Positions 1 to 8,486 of a stretch of DNA of 64,000 bases are shown here, piece after piece. Every line of letters begins with the position of its first letter. Positions within the stretch are counted from its first letter, which is position 1. Both the position numbers and the translations under genes were made by a program. The stretch comes from CAMYMQ01 sp963730305 (GTDB lineage: Bacteria > Pseudomonadota > Alphaproteobacteria > Bin65): NCBI GenBank assembly GCA_963730305.1, contig CAVSRB010000005.1:1-64000 (forward strand). Reading direction: 5' to 3'. The notes beneath the pieces are model-generated. The model was given only the letters and a program-made list of their open reading frames with translations. It was not told where the DNA came from and made no database searches.

Positions 1-227
1 TCGCCGTCGGGCATGTCGTAATCGGTGATGATGGCGTCCGGTCGTTCGCGAACTGCGAGCCAGAACGCCTCGCGGCCGCCGGACGCGGTGACCGCGTCGA
101 TCCCGAGTTCGCCCAGCCGCCGCTTCAGCGCCTTGGTGACGTAATCGTTGTCGTCGACGACCAGGATCTTCAGCGGTCTGGCGCCCAGCATCGCGACCGC
201 CTCCGGCTCAACGATCGGCCCGGACAT
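1..227 (-). CDS. Response regulator receiver protein, C-terminal part off the window
   Basis: The visible N-terminal part is a CheY-like receiver domain. After a leader of about 17 residues comes the hydrophobic strand and acidic pair (KILVVDDND), an alpha-1 region rich in Lys/Arg, and the strand with the phosphorylatable Asp (DAIITDYDMPDG). The gene then leaves the window at base 1, so any output domain is unseen. I took the start at the ATG read from 227, which overlaps the end of the upstream receiver gene (stop at 208) by 20 bases, suggesting translational coupling in a phosphorelay operon. An internal ATG just before the domain is an alternative start. The domain is clear; its partner is probably the adjacent sensor kinase (inference). 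Confidence 0.75.
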   Translation of the reverse strand, partial: MSGPIVEPEAVAMLGARPLKILVVDDNDYVTKALKRRLGELGIDAVTASGGREAFWLAVRERPDAIITDYDMPDG

Positions 228-855
228 GTTCGACCGCTGCGGTGTCGGGCGCTGGATGGAGTGGCGGGTGGGGTGCCGGTCGCGGCAACGGGGCCACGGC
301 CGATGCGTCCGCGATCTCCGCCACGGCTGTGTCCGCTGAGATCGGCAGCGCCGGGACTGGTTCCACCGAAGTTGGCTCCGCCGCAACGGCGTCCGAATGG
401 GCCGCTCCGGTGGTAGCGTCTGGGGCACGGACGTCGGCGCGCGGCAGCAGGCGGTCGAGGACGCTAGTCAGGTTCTGCCAAGTGTCGAGATCCTTGCGGA
501 CGACCAGCGCCTCGATCCGGTCCCATCGGTCGACCGGCCGAAGGTCGCGCGCCCGGTCAGGACGACGATCGGCAGTGACGACGGTCGCTGACACGCCGCC
601 ACCTTCTCGCAGACCGTCAGGCAGTCGACGCCCGCCATGTCGGCGTCGATCAGCAGCAGGTCGGCCGGCGCTTCGGTCATCGCGATCAGCGCATCAGCGC
701 GTCGCCGGCGGTCGCGACCGCGAGGCCGAGGGCCGCGCACCGCTGCGCCAGGGCGTCCCGGAGCGCGGCGTCGCCGGCGGCGACCAGGATCTTCGGATTG
801 CCGGCATCGGTCGGGGCTCGTGCGCCGCCGCGCCGGGGCTATTGTGTCCGGTCAT
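208..855 (-). pseudogene. Receiver-domain protein, frameshifted
   Basis: Joining reading frames gives a protein of about 215 residues with one receiver domain. The first strand reads NPKILVAAGDAALRDALAQR, the phosphoacceptor strand DLLLIDADMAGVDCLTV and the Thr-containing strand LPIVVLTGR. A Pro/Ala-rich tail follows. The acidic pair usual before the first helix is replaced by AAGD, so phosphorylation may be weak. At least three frame changes are needed; two near 725 and 800 look like a lost base. The ATG at 855 overlaps the stop of the upstream kinase gene (839), and its end overlaps the next receiver gene, so the three genes form one operon. It could be a real decayed gene or a stretch of poor sequence. 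Confidence 0.55.
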
Positions 856-2465
856 GGCCGCCGCTCACGAGTTCGCCCACCACCATGTCCAGGATTTCGT
901 CGCGGCTCTCGCGAATATGCCAACTGCCGTGCTGGTGGAGCAGGATGGTCGGCATCCGCTCGTCGGCGCCGCTCGACCGCAGCGTGGTCTGCGCGTTGCT
1001 GATCCGGGCGATCAGCCGGCGAGCTCGCGCCAGTCGGCGACGACGGCAAGCAGCCAGGTGCTGGCGTCCTTGCGCAACAACAGGTCGTATCGGTGGAACT
1101 GATGTTGGAGGAAAGTCTCGACGGCGCATCGTCGCGCCGTCGGTCGGCGCGCCGATACTCGCCGAAACGATCGAGTACGTAGTTGCCCTGTTCCGGCGCT
1201 TGTGCGATCCGCTCGAGCAGGCGTCCCATCAGGTCGCGCGGATCGAAGGTGGGTACGGTAACCGTAAAGGTGGTGCCGACGCCTACCGTGCTCGTCACGT
1301 CGATTTCGCCGAAATTGGCGTTCGTCAGTTCCTGGGCGATGCCGAGTCCGAGGCCGAAACCGTCGATCTTGCCGCCGTCGCCGTCGACCCGGGAGAACTG
1401 GTCGAAGATCGAGTTCAGCTTCCGGGCGGAATGCCGCGCCCCTGTCTGTGACTGTGATGGCGACTTCGGGCGGTGCGGGCTGCCTCTGCCTTGATGACGA
1501 TTTGGCTGCCGGGATCGGAAAACTTGCAGGCATTGACGACCAGGTTGGTGATGACGCGACCGATCTTCTCAGGGTCGCAATAGACCAGGGGAGGGATGGC
1601 GCCGTCGCGGTCAGCAGGTTGATCTGCTTGGCCGCTGCCTTCGTGCCGATGATCGGTCGAATATGCTCGAATATTTCGTCGACCGAGCATTGCTGGCGCT
1701 CGACCGTCAGCAGTCCCGCTTCGAGCCGGCTGAAGTCTAGCATGTCGTCGACCATCGAGGTCATGTCTTCGGCGCAGCCCGAGATGTCTTCGAGATTTTC
1801 GCGCTGTTCTGGCATCGGCTGTCCTGTGGGAGCGCTTCCAGCGCGATCGCGCAGAGCTCCCGGATCACCGCCAGCGGGGTTCGGAATTCGTGCGCAACGT
1901 GATCGACGAAATCGTGGGTGGCCCGATACTTGGAGCGTAGCCTCTGGTTAGCTTGGTTCAGGTCATCGACGTACTTGTTGGCGGCATCGACCTTGTCCTG
2001 GCTCGCAATCGCGTAGCGGAGCGAGCGGATCAGGCGCGGAGGCATCGACGGTCGTCTTCGGCAAATATCCGGCGGCGCCCTTTTGCAGGACAATATCGTC
2101 GAAATCGGATCTTGTTCAGGGCCGTCAGGACGATGATCGGAACGTGTTGCCGTATTTCGGGGACTTCGTCCAGCAGTTCGACGCCATTGTGGCTTCCGAG
2201 TAGAAAATCCAGCAGGCACGCGTCGAATTTCTTGTTCCTTAGACGACGAGGCCTTCGTCGAAGTCGCTCGCCCAATTGAGTTTGAAAGCATTCGGCGCTG
2301 CTGCGGCAACATGTCCTTGACGAGGAGAAAGTCGTCCTCGTCGTCTTCGATCAGAAGAACCGAATCGGTTGCGGGAGTATCGGCCGCGGTGTCGCCGTCC
2401 GACCGTGCGTCCGCCATTCCGTCCGGCTGTTCGCACGTCACTCGCAGAGTCGCTCGAAACGTCAT
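839..2465 (-). pseudogene. Hybrid receiver-histidine kinase, multiply frameshifted
   Basis: Read across frames, this encodes an N-terminal receiver domain (SVLLIEDDEDDFLLVKDML; ACLLDFLLGSHNG with the acceptor Asp; PIIVLTAL; GYLPK with the Lys). A coiled linker and a HisKA dimerisation domain follow, with the phospho-accepting His in DHVAHEFRTPLAVI. Next is a HATPase_c domain with an N box (ITNLVVNACKFSD), a G1-type motif (GIPP), a G2-type motif (GFGLGLGIAQ) and GVGTTFTVTVP. About 150 further residues are unassigned. Roughly eight frame changes are needed in 1.6 kb, far denser than elsewhere, yet every conserved motif is intact in one frame or another. That favours local sequence error over long-standing decay. 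Start at 2465; an upstream ATG at 2487 lies in another frame. Confidence 0.6.
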
Positions 2466-2487
2466 TCTCAGGAGTAGAACGAGCCAT

Positions 2488-2991
2488 TATTCATCTCGCT
2501 TCCAGGTCGCAGGTCCAAACCTTCCGTCGTCACGCAACGGTCGAATTCGAAAGGATTTGGCAACTGTGCAAGAAAATATTCTGGAAAGCTTAATTATTGG
2601 ATTACCGTAAATGAGTTGACGGGGCATTTGTCTACCGTTTTATAGAGACGCCGTTTCGAAGCCTTCTTTCTAGGCCGTAGTGGACATCCCTTGTATTTCG
2701 TCGGATTGGCACGCAGTTTTCGGCTGTTTTCCAGCATTCCCAGGATCACTATTGCTGCGGCGTTGCATCCGACCGTCTGGCGCGCCTATGGAGCGCACTG
2801 GCGCGTGGGCCGTTTCCGGGCGAATGGAAGGGCGTCGACCGGGGCGGTCCGGGAAATAACAAGGTGGCATGGCGGTCCATCTCGAATAAAACGGTTCGCC
2901 GGTTCTGCACCGTTCCGATGCCCGGGCGGGCAGGCCGCATCTCTTCTCCGATTCCCGGGCCCTTACCAACGCCTTCGACACAGGAGCTTCC
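2488..2991. other. Intergenic region between divergent phosphorelay operon and CMD gene
   Basis: About 500 bases without a convincing gene. The part from roughly 2490 to 2740 is markedly richer in A/T than its surroundings (several runs of A and T near 2565-2600 and 2635-2670), as expected for promoters driving the kinase operon leftward and the CMD-family gene rightward. Longer open frames here are high-GC shadows of the neighbouring gene. I see no convincing inverted repeat or operator. Confidence 0.5.
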
Positions 2992-3546
2992 ATGTCCCGC
3001 CGCGCCGCCATCGACCTCGACCACCTCACCGATGCCCAGCAGCAGGCCGCCGACGAGATCGTCGCCGGGCCGCGCGGGTCGGTGCGGGGCCCGTTCGTGC
3101 CCTGGCTCAACAGTCCGGAGCTGGCGCGCCGCGCCCAGCGGCTGGGCGAGTTCGCCCGTTTCCACACCAGCCTGCCCGAGCGGCTCAAGGAGCTGGCGAT
3201 CCTGTGCACGGCGCGGCACTGGGCCGCCCAGTTCGAGTGGTGGGCCCACGCGCCGCTGGCGCTGGAGGCGGGGGTGGCCCAGGCCGTCGTCGACGCGATC
3301 GCCGCCAACGAGACGCCCGACTTCGCGGCCGCGGACGAGGCGGCGGTCTACGCCTTCTGCCGCGAGCTCTACACCACGCGCCGGGTCAGCGACGCGACCT
3401 ATCGGGCGGTCGCGGACCATGTCGGCGACCAGGGCGCGGTCGAGCTGGTCGGCGTGCTCGGCTACTACGCCCTGGTGTCGATGACGCTCAACGTGTTCGA
3501 GGTCGCGCCGCCCGGCGGCGATCCGCTGTCGCCGCCCGACGCCTGA
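2992..3546 (+). CDS. Carboxymuconolactone decarboxylase (AhpD-like) family protein
   Basis: A 184-residue all-helical protein of the CMD/AhpD fold. The core ERLKELAILCTARHWAAQFEWWAHAPLALEAGV matches the family helix pair, with the His near the end of the second helix. AhpD enzymes use a Cys-x-x-Cys pair here. This protein keeps only the first Cys (LCTAR), so a classical alkylhydroperoxidase reaction is unlikely, and a decarboxylase-like or unknown activity is possible. An AGGAG ribosome site lies about 8 bases before the ATG. It is monocistronic, followed by a gene on the opposite strand. Family assignment is firm; substrate is unknown. Confidence 0.85.
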   Translation: MSRRAAIDLDHLTDAQQQAADEIVAGPRGSVRGPFVPWLNSPELARRAQRLGEFARFHTSLPERLKELAILCTARHWAAQFEWWAHAPLALEAGVAQAVVDAIAANETPDFAAADEAAVYAFCRELYTTRRVSDATYRAVADHVGDQGAVELVGVLGYYALVSMTLNVFEVAPPGGDPLSPPDA

Positions 3547-3595
3547 GCCCGGACCGAAGACCGACCGAAGACCGGACCAAAGCCCGGACCGGACC

Positions 3596-4423
3596 CTAGG
3601 GCAGGTCGCGGGCGACGCGGAAGCCGTTCGAGGCGTAGCGGAAGGTCGGGTCGTAACCCTCGCGATGGCTCACCCGCAGGCTCCGCGCCAGGCTGAGCCA
3701 CGAGCCGCCGCGCAGGATCCGGAGCTTGCAGTTGCCGTCCTTGACCCAGGCCCGGCCGTCGGCCGGCGCGCCGGCATAGCCGTCGTGCCAGCAGTCGGCG
3801 ACCCACTCCTGGGCGTTGCCGTGGACGTCGAACAGGCCGAAGGCGTTGGGCTTGAAGCTCCCCACCGGCGCCGTCGCGGTGCCGCCCCACTCGCCGCCGC
3901 AGACCAGGCAGTTGGCCCGGTCGCCGCCGACGTCCTTGCCCCACCAGTAGGGGGTCTTGGTGCCGGCGCGGGCGGCGTATTCCCACTCGGCCTCGCTCGG
4001 CAGCCGGTAGGCCTTGCCGGTCGTCTTGGCGAGCCAGCGGACGTACTGCATGGCGTCGTCCCAGGAGACGTTGATCGCCGGCCGGCGGCTACGGCCCCAG
4101 CCGCGGTCGTTGGGCCGGTGGGCGCAGCCGTTGGCGGCGACGCAGTCGTCGTATTCGGCGAAGGTGACCTCGTATTGGCCGATCGCGAAGCGGGGCAGGG
4201 TGACCGTGTGCGTCGGGCCCTCGTAGCGCTTGGCCTCGTCGTCGGTCGCCTTGGTCGCGCCCATGGTGAAGCGGCCCGCCGGCACCACCACCATCGCCGG
4301 GCAGTGCGCGCAGTCGCGGAAGGTGTCGGCCGCCCGGGCACGCGGTGCGCCCGCCGCCGCCACGACCGCCGCCAATGCCGCTAACGCCAGCAGTCCCGCC
4401 CAGTTCCAGGCGTTTCGCCGCAT
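3596..4423 (-). CDS. Secreted SUMF1/FGE-like domain protein lacking the catalytic cysteines
   Basis: The product (275 residues) starts with a signal peptide (two Arg, a hydrophobic Ala/Leu core, cleavage near APRARA-AD). A full SUMF1/formylglycine-generating-enzyme fold follows: MVVVPAGRFTMGA, the PTHTVTLPRFAIGQYEVTFAEY segment, VSWDDAMQYVRWL, YRLPSEAEWEYAARAG, NAFGLFDVHGNAQEWVADCW and a C-terminal RGGSW...SNGFRVAR. In true FGEs two Cys follow RGGSWL; here that segment reads RGGSWLSLARSLRVSH, so sulfatase activation is unlikely. Start at 4423 was chosen because GGAGG sits 5 bases upstream and the signal peptide follows directly. Proteins like this are often periplasmic binding or scaffolding proteins. 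Function unknown. Confidence 0.85.
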   Translation of the reverse strand: MRRNAWNWAGLLALAALAAVVAAAGAPRARAADTFRDCAHCPAMVVVPAGRFTMGATKATDDEAKRYEGPTHTVTLPRFAIGQYEVTFAEYDDCVAANGCAHRPNDRGWGRSRRPAINVSWDDAMQYVRWLAKTTGKAYRLPSEAEWEYAARAGTKTPYWWGKDVGGDRANCLVCGGEWGGTATAPVGSFKPNAFGLFDVHGNAQEWVADCWHDGYAGAPADGRAWVKDGNCKLRILRGGSWLSLARSLRVSHREGYDPTFRYASNGFRVARDLP

Positions 4424-4590
4424 CCGTGCCTCCACCATTGTCGCCGCGCCGGATATTGACCGAAACCGCGGCCGAAGGGGACTCATATCCACATCTCCGC
4501 GTCTGTCCGTGGGCATCGGTCTGACAGCCATGCGTCTGCGGCATTGCGCGTCGCCAACCGACTATCGCGCGGCCGGCGTTGCGGGGCATC

Positions 4591-5838
4591 ATGGGCGGCT
4601 TGGCAAGGGGGAAAGGCATCTTGGCGCAATCGGGCAATCGATCGGCGGGTCGGCGGCGGCCGCTCTACCTGGACCGCAACCTATTGGTGATCTTCGCGGT
4701 CACCCTGGTCGCGCTGGCCGGCGTGTCGAGCATCGCGCCGGCGCTGCCCGCCGTGTCGCGCCATTTCCACATCACCGCGGTGCACGTCGGCTGGCTGATC
4801 TCGGTGTTCACGATCCCGGGGATCGTGTTCACCCCGCTGATGGGCCTGGCCGGCGACCGGCTCGGGCGCAAGAAGGTGCTGGTGCCGTCGCTGATCCTGT
4901 TCGCCGTCGCCGGCGGCGCCTGCACCCTGGTTAGCGACTTCTCCCACCTGCTCGTGCTGCGCTTCTTGCAAGGTGTCGGCGCGGCGGCGATCGGGGCGCT
5001 CAACCTGGCGCTGATCGGCGACCTCTACAACGGCGACGAGCGGGTCACCGCCTTCGGCTACAATACCGCGGTGATCTCGGCCGCCGCCGCGGGCTACCCG
5101 CTGATCGGCGGCGCGCTGGTGCTGGTCGGCTGGCAGTTCCCGTTCATCATGGCGCTGATCGGCCTGCCGGTCGGGGCGCTGGTCGTGTTCGCGCTCGACG
5201 CCCCGCATTCGAGCGGGCACAGCGAGACGATCGGCGTCTATTTCCGCAACCTCGGCGCCGCGGTCGGGCGGATCGAGATCGCCACGCTGTTCCTGGGCAG
5301 CCTGGCGACCTTCATCACGATCTACGGCTCGATGATCACCTTCCTGCCGTTCCTGATCGAGCGGTCGCTGCACGGCTCGGCGGTCGACTACGGCGTGGTC
5401 ATGGCCGCGAATGCCATCGGCAGCGTCGGCGGGTCGATCGCGCTCGGCCACCTGGTCCGCCGCTTTGCCCTCCGGTCCGTCGGCCTGGGCGCGCTGGCGG
5501 TCCTGATCGTGACCGTCGCCGCGGTGCCCTTCCTGCCGTCGCTGGCGACGATGATCGTCGTCGCAGCGATGCTCGGCGTGGCGATGGGCATGTTCCTGAC
5601 CCTGGTCCAGTCGCAGGTCGCCGAACGCGCGCCGGTGCAGCAGCGCGGCGCCGTATTGGCGCTCAACGGCATGATGATCCGCCTCGGCCAGACCATCGGC
5701 CCGATCCTGATGAGCCTGCTGTTGACCGTCGGCGGCATGATCGCCGTGTTCGCAGGCGGGGCGGTGGTGCTGCTGCTGGTCGCGCCCTTGATCGCGATCG
5801 CGCTGCGTCCCGCGCCGGCGCGATCGGAGCCGGAATAG
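4591..5838 (+). CDS. MFS transporter (drug-resistance-exporter type)
   Basis: A 12-helix major facilitator of about 415 residues, with a cytoplasmic Arg-rich N-terminus. The A-motif sits between helices 2 and 3 (GLAGDRLGRKKVLV), and helix 4/5 carries the antiporter-like segment RFLQGVGAAAIGALNLALIGDLY. The second half repeats the plan. This composition fits the DHA1-type multidrug exporters (inference for substrate). The ATG at 4591 has a weak ribosome site; a TTG at 4621 has a much better one (AGGGGGAAAGG) and would remove ten residues of leader. It is followed after about 100 bases by the selenoprotein candidate on the same strand, with which it could be co-transcribed. Confidence 0.85.
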   Translation: MGGLARGKGILAQSGNRSAGRRRPLYLDRNLLVIFAVTLVALAGVSSIAPALPAVSRHFHITAVHVGWLISVFTIPGIVFTPLMGLAGDRLGRKKVLVPSLILFAVAGGACTLVSDFSHLLVLRFLQGVGAAAIGALNLALIGDLYNGDERVTAFGYNTAVISAAAAGYPLIGGALVLVGWQFPFIMALIGLPVGALVVFALDAPHSSGHSETIGVYFRNLGAAVGRIEIATLFLGSLATFITIYGSMITFLPFLIERSLHGSAVDYGVVMAANAIGSVGGSIALGHLVRRFALRSVGLGALAVLIVTVAAVPFLPSLATMIVVAAMLGVAMGMFLTLVQSQVAERAPVQQRGAVLALNGMMIRLGQTIGPILMSLLLTVGGMIAVFAGGAVVLLLVAPLIAIALRPAPARSEPE

Positions 5839-5938
5839 CGTTCACGGTCGCGTCGGCGCGCCCCGCGGCTCTTGCGCAGTCCGGGCCGGCCATGCACACT
5901 GCCGCGGTCTGCGCCCAGCGCGCGCGCCAGGAGTGCTC

Positions 5939-6421
5939 ATGTCGAAGAAGCTTGGTATCGGCGACACGTTCCCCACGGTGACCGTCAACCTGGTCGGCGG
6001 CGGAACGCTCGAGCTGCCGGAAGGGCTCGACGCCAAGTACCGGGTGATCCTGTTCTACCGGGGTCACTGGTGACCGTACTGTCGCCGTCAGTTAGACGGC
6101 TTCGAAACCCATAAGGCGGACCTCGACGCCCTCGGCGCCAAGGTGATCGCCTCCAGCGTCGATCCCCTCGACAAGGCGGAGGAGGTGGCCGGGCCGCTGT
6201 CCTTCCCGATCGGCTATGGCGTCACCCGCGACATCGCGGACGCGCTCGGCTCGTGGTGGGAAGACCGGCGCAACATCATCCAGCCGTCGGAATTCGTCGT
6301 CGGCGCCGACGGCAAGGTGATCGTGTCCAGCTACAGCGACGGCCCGTTGGGCCGGATCGAGGCGGTCGACGTCGTCCGCCTGATCAAGTTCTACGAGGCG
6401 CGGGCCCAGCAGCAGAAGTAG
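5939..6421 (+). CDS. Peroxiredoxin-like protein with in-frame TGA at the active-site Cys: probable selenoprotein
   Basis: One frame runs from the ATG at 5939 (AGGAG 7 bases upstream) to TAG at 6419, 160 residues, interrupted only by TGA at 6071-6073 (codon 45). The context is FYRGHW-TGA-PYCRRQL. In Prx-like AhpC/TSA-family proteins this site reads RGxWCPYC, so the TGA replaces the peroxidatic Cys and gives a Sec45-Pro-Tyr-Cys48 redox motif. Thioredoxin-fold features continue undisturbed on both sides: an N-terminal GDTFPTVTVN strand, then AKVIASSVDP, YGVTRDIADALG and FVVGADGKVIVSSYSDG. Ten bases after the TGA is a perfect 6-bp hairpin with loop AGUUA, matching the bacterial SECIS plan. Likely role: thiol-dependent reduction of peroxides in the cytoplasm. 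A single-base sequencing error of TGC/TGT is the main alternative. Selenocysteine is inferred, not proven. Confidence 0.82.
6071..6100 (+). promoter_or_regulatory. UGA codon and bacterial SECIS-like hairpin
   Basis: The UGA is followed by a 10-base spacer, then stem GCCGUC (6084-6089), loop AGUUA (6090-6094) and stem GACGGC (6095-6100), a perfect 6-bp stem. The apical loop begins 16 bases after the UGA and has G as its second base. This agrees with the known bacterial SECIS rules for SelB binding: short stem, small loop, conserved G in the first two loop positions, loop 16 or more bases after UGA. The Leu codon in the loop is TTA (6092-6094), a codon strongly avoided in genes this GC-rich, as if the RNA shape constrained it. 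Confidence 0.75.
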
Positions 6422-6468
6422 CGCTGCTTTGGCCTCATACGCTCGACCTGCGCGCTGGTCGGGGACGG

Positions 6469-6575
6469 TCCTTCGATACGGGCTGCTATGCAGCCCTACT
6501 CAGGATGAGGAAAAGGGATCACTCGTGTCCTCATCCCGAGTAGGGCGCGCGGCAGCGCGGCCGTATCGAGGGACG
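6469..6575. repeat. Inverted pair of mosaic palindromic (REP-like) elements
   Basis: Two related units face each other. Unit A (6469-6510) begins TCCTTCGATACGG, has its own small palindrome (GGGCTGCTATGCAGCCC) and ends CAGGATGAGG. Unit B (6529-6575) is its reverse: CCTCATCCCGAGTAGGGC ... GCCGTATCGAGGGA. The pair can fold into one long hairpin of about 100 bases. A related pair lies at 51432-51570. Such sequences are typical small dispersed palindromes of alphaproteobacterial genomes. Here it sits between convergent genes and could also end transcription. Confidence 0.75.
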
Positions 6576-6608
6576 CCCATCGAGGATGCAGTCGAGGGAC
6601 GCCCCGGT

Positions 6609-8203
6609 TCAAGCGTCCGCGTCGCCCAGCTTTGCGGCCATCTCGCGCAGCTTCTGGCGCTGGATCTTGGTGCCGTTGGCGCCCTCGGTGACCGGGAAGG
6701 CGTCGAGGGCGACGATCCGCGTCGGCACCTTGAACCGCGCCAGGCGGTCGGCGCAGGCCGCGGCCAGCGCCGCCTCGTCGAAGCGGTGGCCGTCGGCCAG
6801 GGTGACGAAGGCGTAGGGGCGGGTGCCCGCCCGGGTGTCGACGCCCACCACCTGCGCGCCCGCGACCGCAGCGAACCCCTCGATCACCGCCTCGATCTCC
6901 TTCGGGTTGACCAGGAAGCCGCCCAGGCGCAGCACGTCGCCGCCGCGCGCCTCGAAGGCGAAGCCGCCGTCGGCCGTCATCCGCCCGACGTCGCCGGTGC
7001 GAAAGAAGCCGTCGGCCGTGAGCGCCGTCTCGGTCGCCTCCGGGTTGTCGAGATATTCGCTGAAGGCGGTCGGCGAGGCGATCTCCAGCGCGCCCGACTC
7101 GCCGCTCGGGCACGGGCGCGCCGTTCTCGTCGACCACGCGGACCCGGGCCGCCGGGTTGACCGGCCGCCCGCCCGCGGTGGTGCGCAGCGGCATCGGGTC
7201 GGCCGGGTCGCGGCGGGCGAACAGGGCGTGGACCTCGCTCATGCCGTACAGCCCGACCAGCGGGATGCCGGCGTCCCGGGCGCGGTCGGGCAGGGTGTCG
7301 AGCGCCGCGTTGAAGGCGGCGTAGCCGCACAGCCGCAGCGAGCGGAAGGCGTCGCCGGTCGCGGCGGCGTCGATCAGCCGGTCGAACATGTCGTCGGTGG
7401 CGTTGACGTGGGTGACCGCGTGGCGGGCGATCTGGCCGACCGCGGCCTCGGGGTCGAACGCCGCCTGCAGGACCACCGGCCGGCCGGCGGCGAGCGTGCC
7501 GAGCGCCTGGGTCAGCCCGAAGGTGCCGCACAGCGGCAGCATCTGGAGGGTGACCGCGTCGCCCGTGTCGAAGCCGAAGCCGGCGGCGACGTCGCGCGCG
7601 TGGCGGGTCAGCCCCGCCTGCCGGTGCAGGACCAGCTTGGGCGCGGCGGTCGTCCCGCTGGTGGTGTAGATCACCGCGCCGGCCTTTCCGTCGCCGCGCT
7701 CGCGGCCGAGGGGCGCGGCGTCGCGCAAGCGTGGCGATGCTTGCCATTGTCTTGCCTGCGACGGCGTCCGCGACCGGGCCGGCGCCGCAGTCGACGATGG
7801 TCTCGAGCGCGTCGAGCGCGGCCGGGTCGACGTCGGCCAGGATGCCGGCGAAGTCGATGCCGCGGAAGCCGCCGTCGTAGGCGAGCAGCCTGGCGCGCGA
7901 GCGGTAGAGCAGGTCGGCGACCTCGGCGCTGCGGAAGCGCGTGTTGACCGCGACCGCGGTCGCGCCGAGCCGGGCGCAGGCGAACAGGAGCTCGAAGCAG
8001 GCCGGCCCGTTGGGCAGCCACAGCGCCACCCCGTCGCCGGGGCCCACACCGCGGGCGGCCAGCCCGCCGGCGACCGCGCGCGAGCGCGCCGCCAGTTCCG
8101 CGAAGTCGATCACCGTCTCGCCGTCGATCAGCGCGGCCGCACGCGGCTGCGCCGCGGCGACGGCGTCGAGCAGGGCGGCGAGGGTGGCGGGCAAAGCGGT
8201 CAT
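6609..8203 (-). CDS. AMP-binding acyl-CoA synthetase (two single-base frameshifts)
   Basis: With one base removed near 7724 and one near 7104 the gene encodes 530 residues of an ANL-superfamily ligase, forming acyl-adenylate then acyl-CoA. Visible motifs are the N-terminal AMP-binding domain (GDGVALWLPNGPACFELLFACARLGA), the P-loop-like GAVIYTTSGTTAAPKLV, the Y-G-x-S/T-E motif as LYGMSEVHALF, the ATP-contacting TADGFFRTGDVG, and the C-terminal lid with Lys in NGTKIQRQKLREM. The total length fits exactly two extra bases, so an assembly error is likely. Substrate is probably a medium-chain or aromatic acid (inference). It ends 34 bases from a palindromic repeat and stands alone on its strand. 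Confidence 0.8.
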
Positions 8204-8414
8204 CGGGGTCGATCGGGCAACGGGAATCGCGGGTTCGGGCCGGCCCGGCGGCCGGTGCCCATCCTATGCCGCCGCCGGGTGCGGCTGGCAAGCGGGCGAT
8301 GTCTCGTCCCGGGAACGCGCTCGGCCGCCGTACCGGAGACTTCCCGCAATATTTCCCAAAAATGATCCGGCCGGATGGAATGTGGCGCCAAGACTAGCCC
8401 AAACAAAACCATCT

Positions 8415-8486
8415 GCATTGTTGCGTTCCTTCAAATATTAATTCAAAATATTAACCTTACACGCGGTTTCCGCATCGGTTGGAGCC
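8415..8486 (+). promoter_or_regulatory. A/T-rich promoter island before the lipoprotein gene
   Basis: In a region otherwise near 70% GC, bases 8420-8460 are mostly A/T and contain a near direct repeat (AAATATTAA then AAAATATTAA, three bases apart). Position and composition fit the promoter of the lipoprotein gene at 8487. I could not assign confident -35 and -10 boxes. Confidence 0.4.

Noticed and set aside
4505..4540. Another IclR-type operator (CTGTCCG ... TGACAG)
   Set aside because: The half-sites are about 12 bases apart instead of 5, so the spacing does not match; CTGTCCG at about 9526 lacks the second arm altogether.
6143..6421. A separate 92-codon gene starting at an internal start codon
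   Set aside because: It is the in-frame C-terminal part of the TGA-containing peroxiredoxin; there is no ribosome site and no independent N-terminus.
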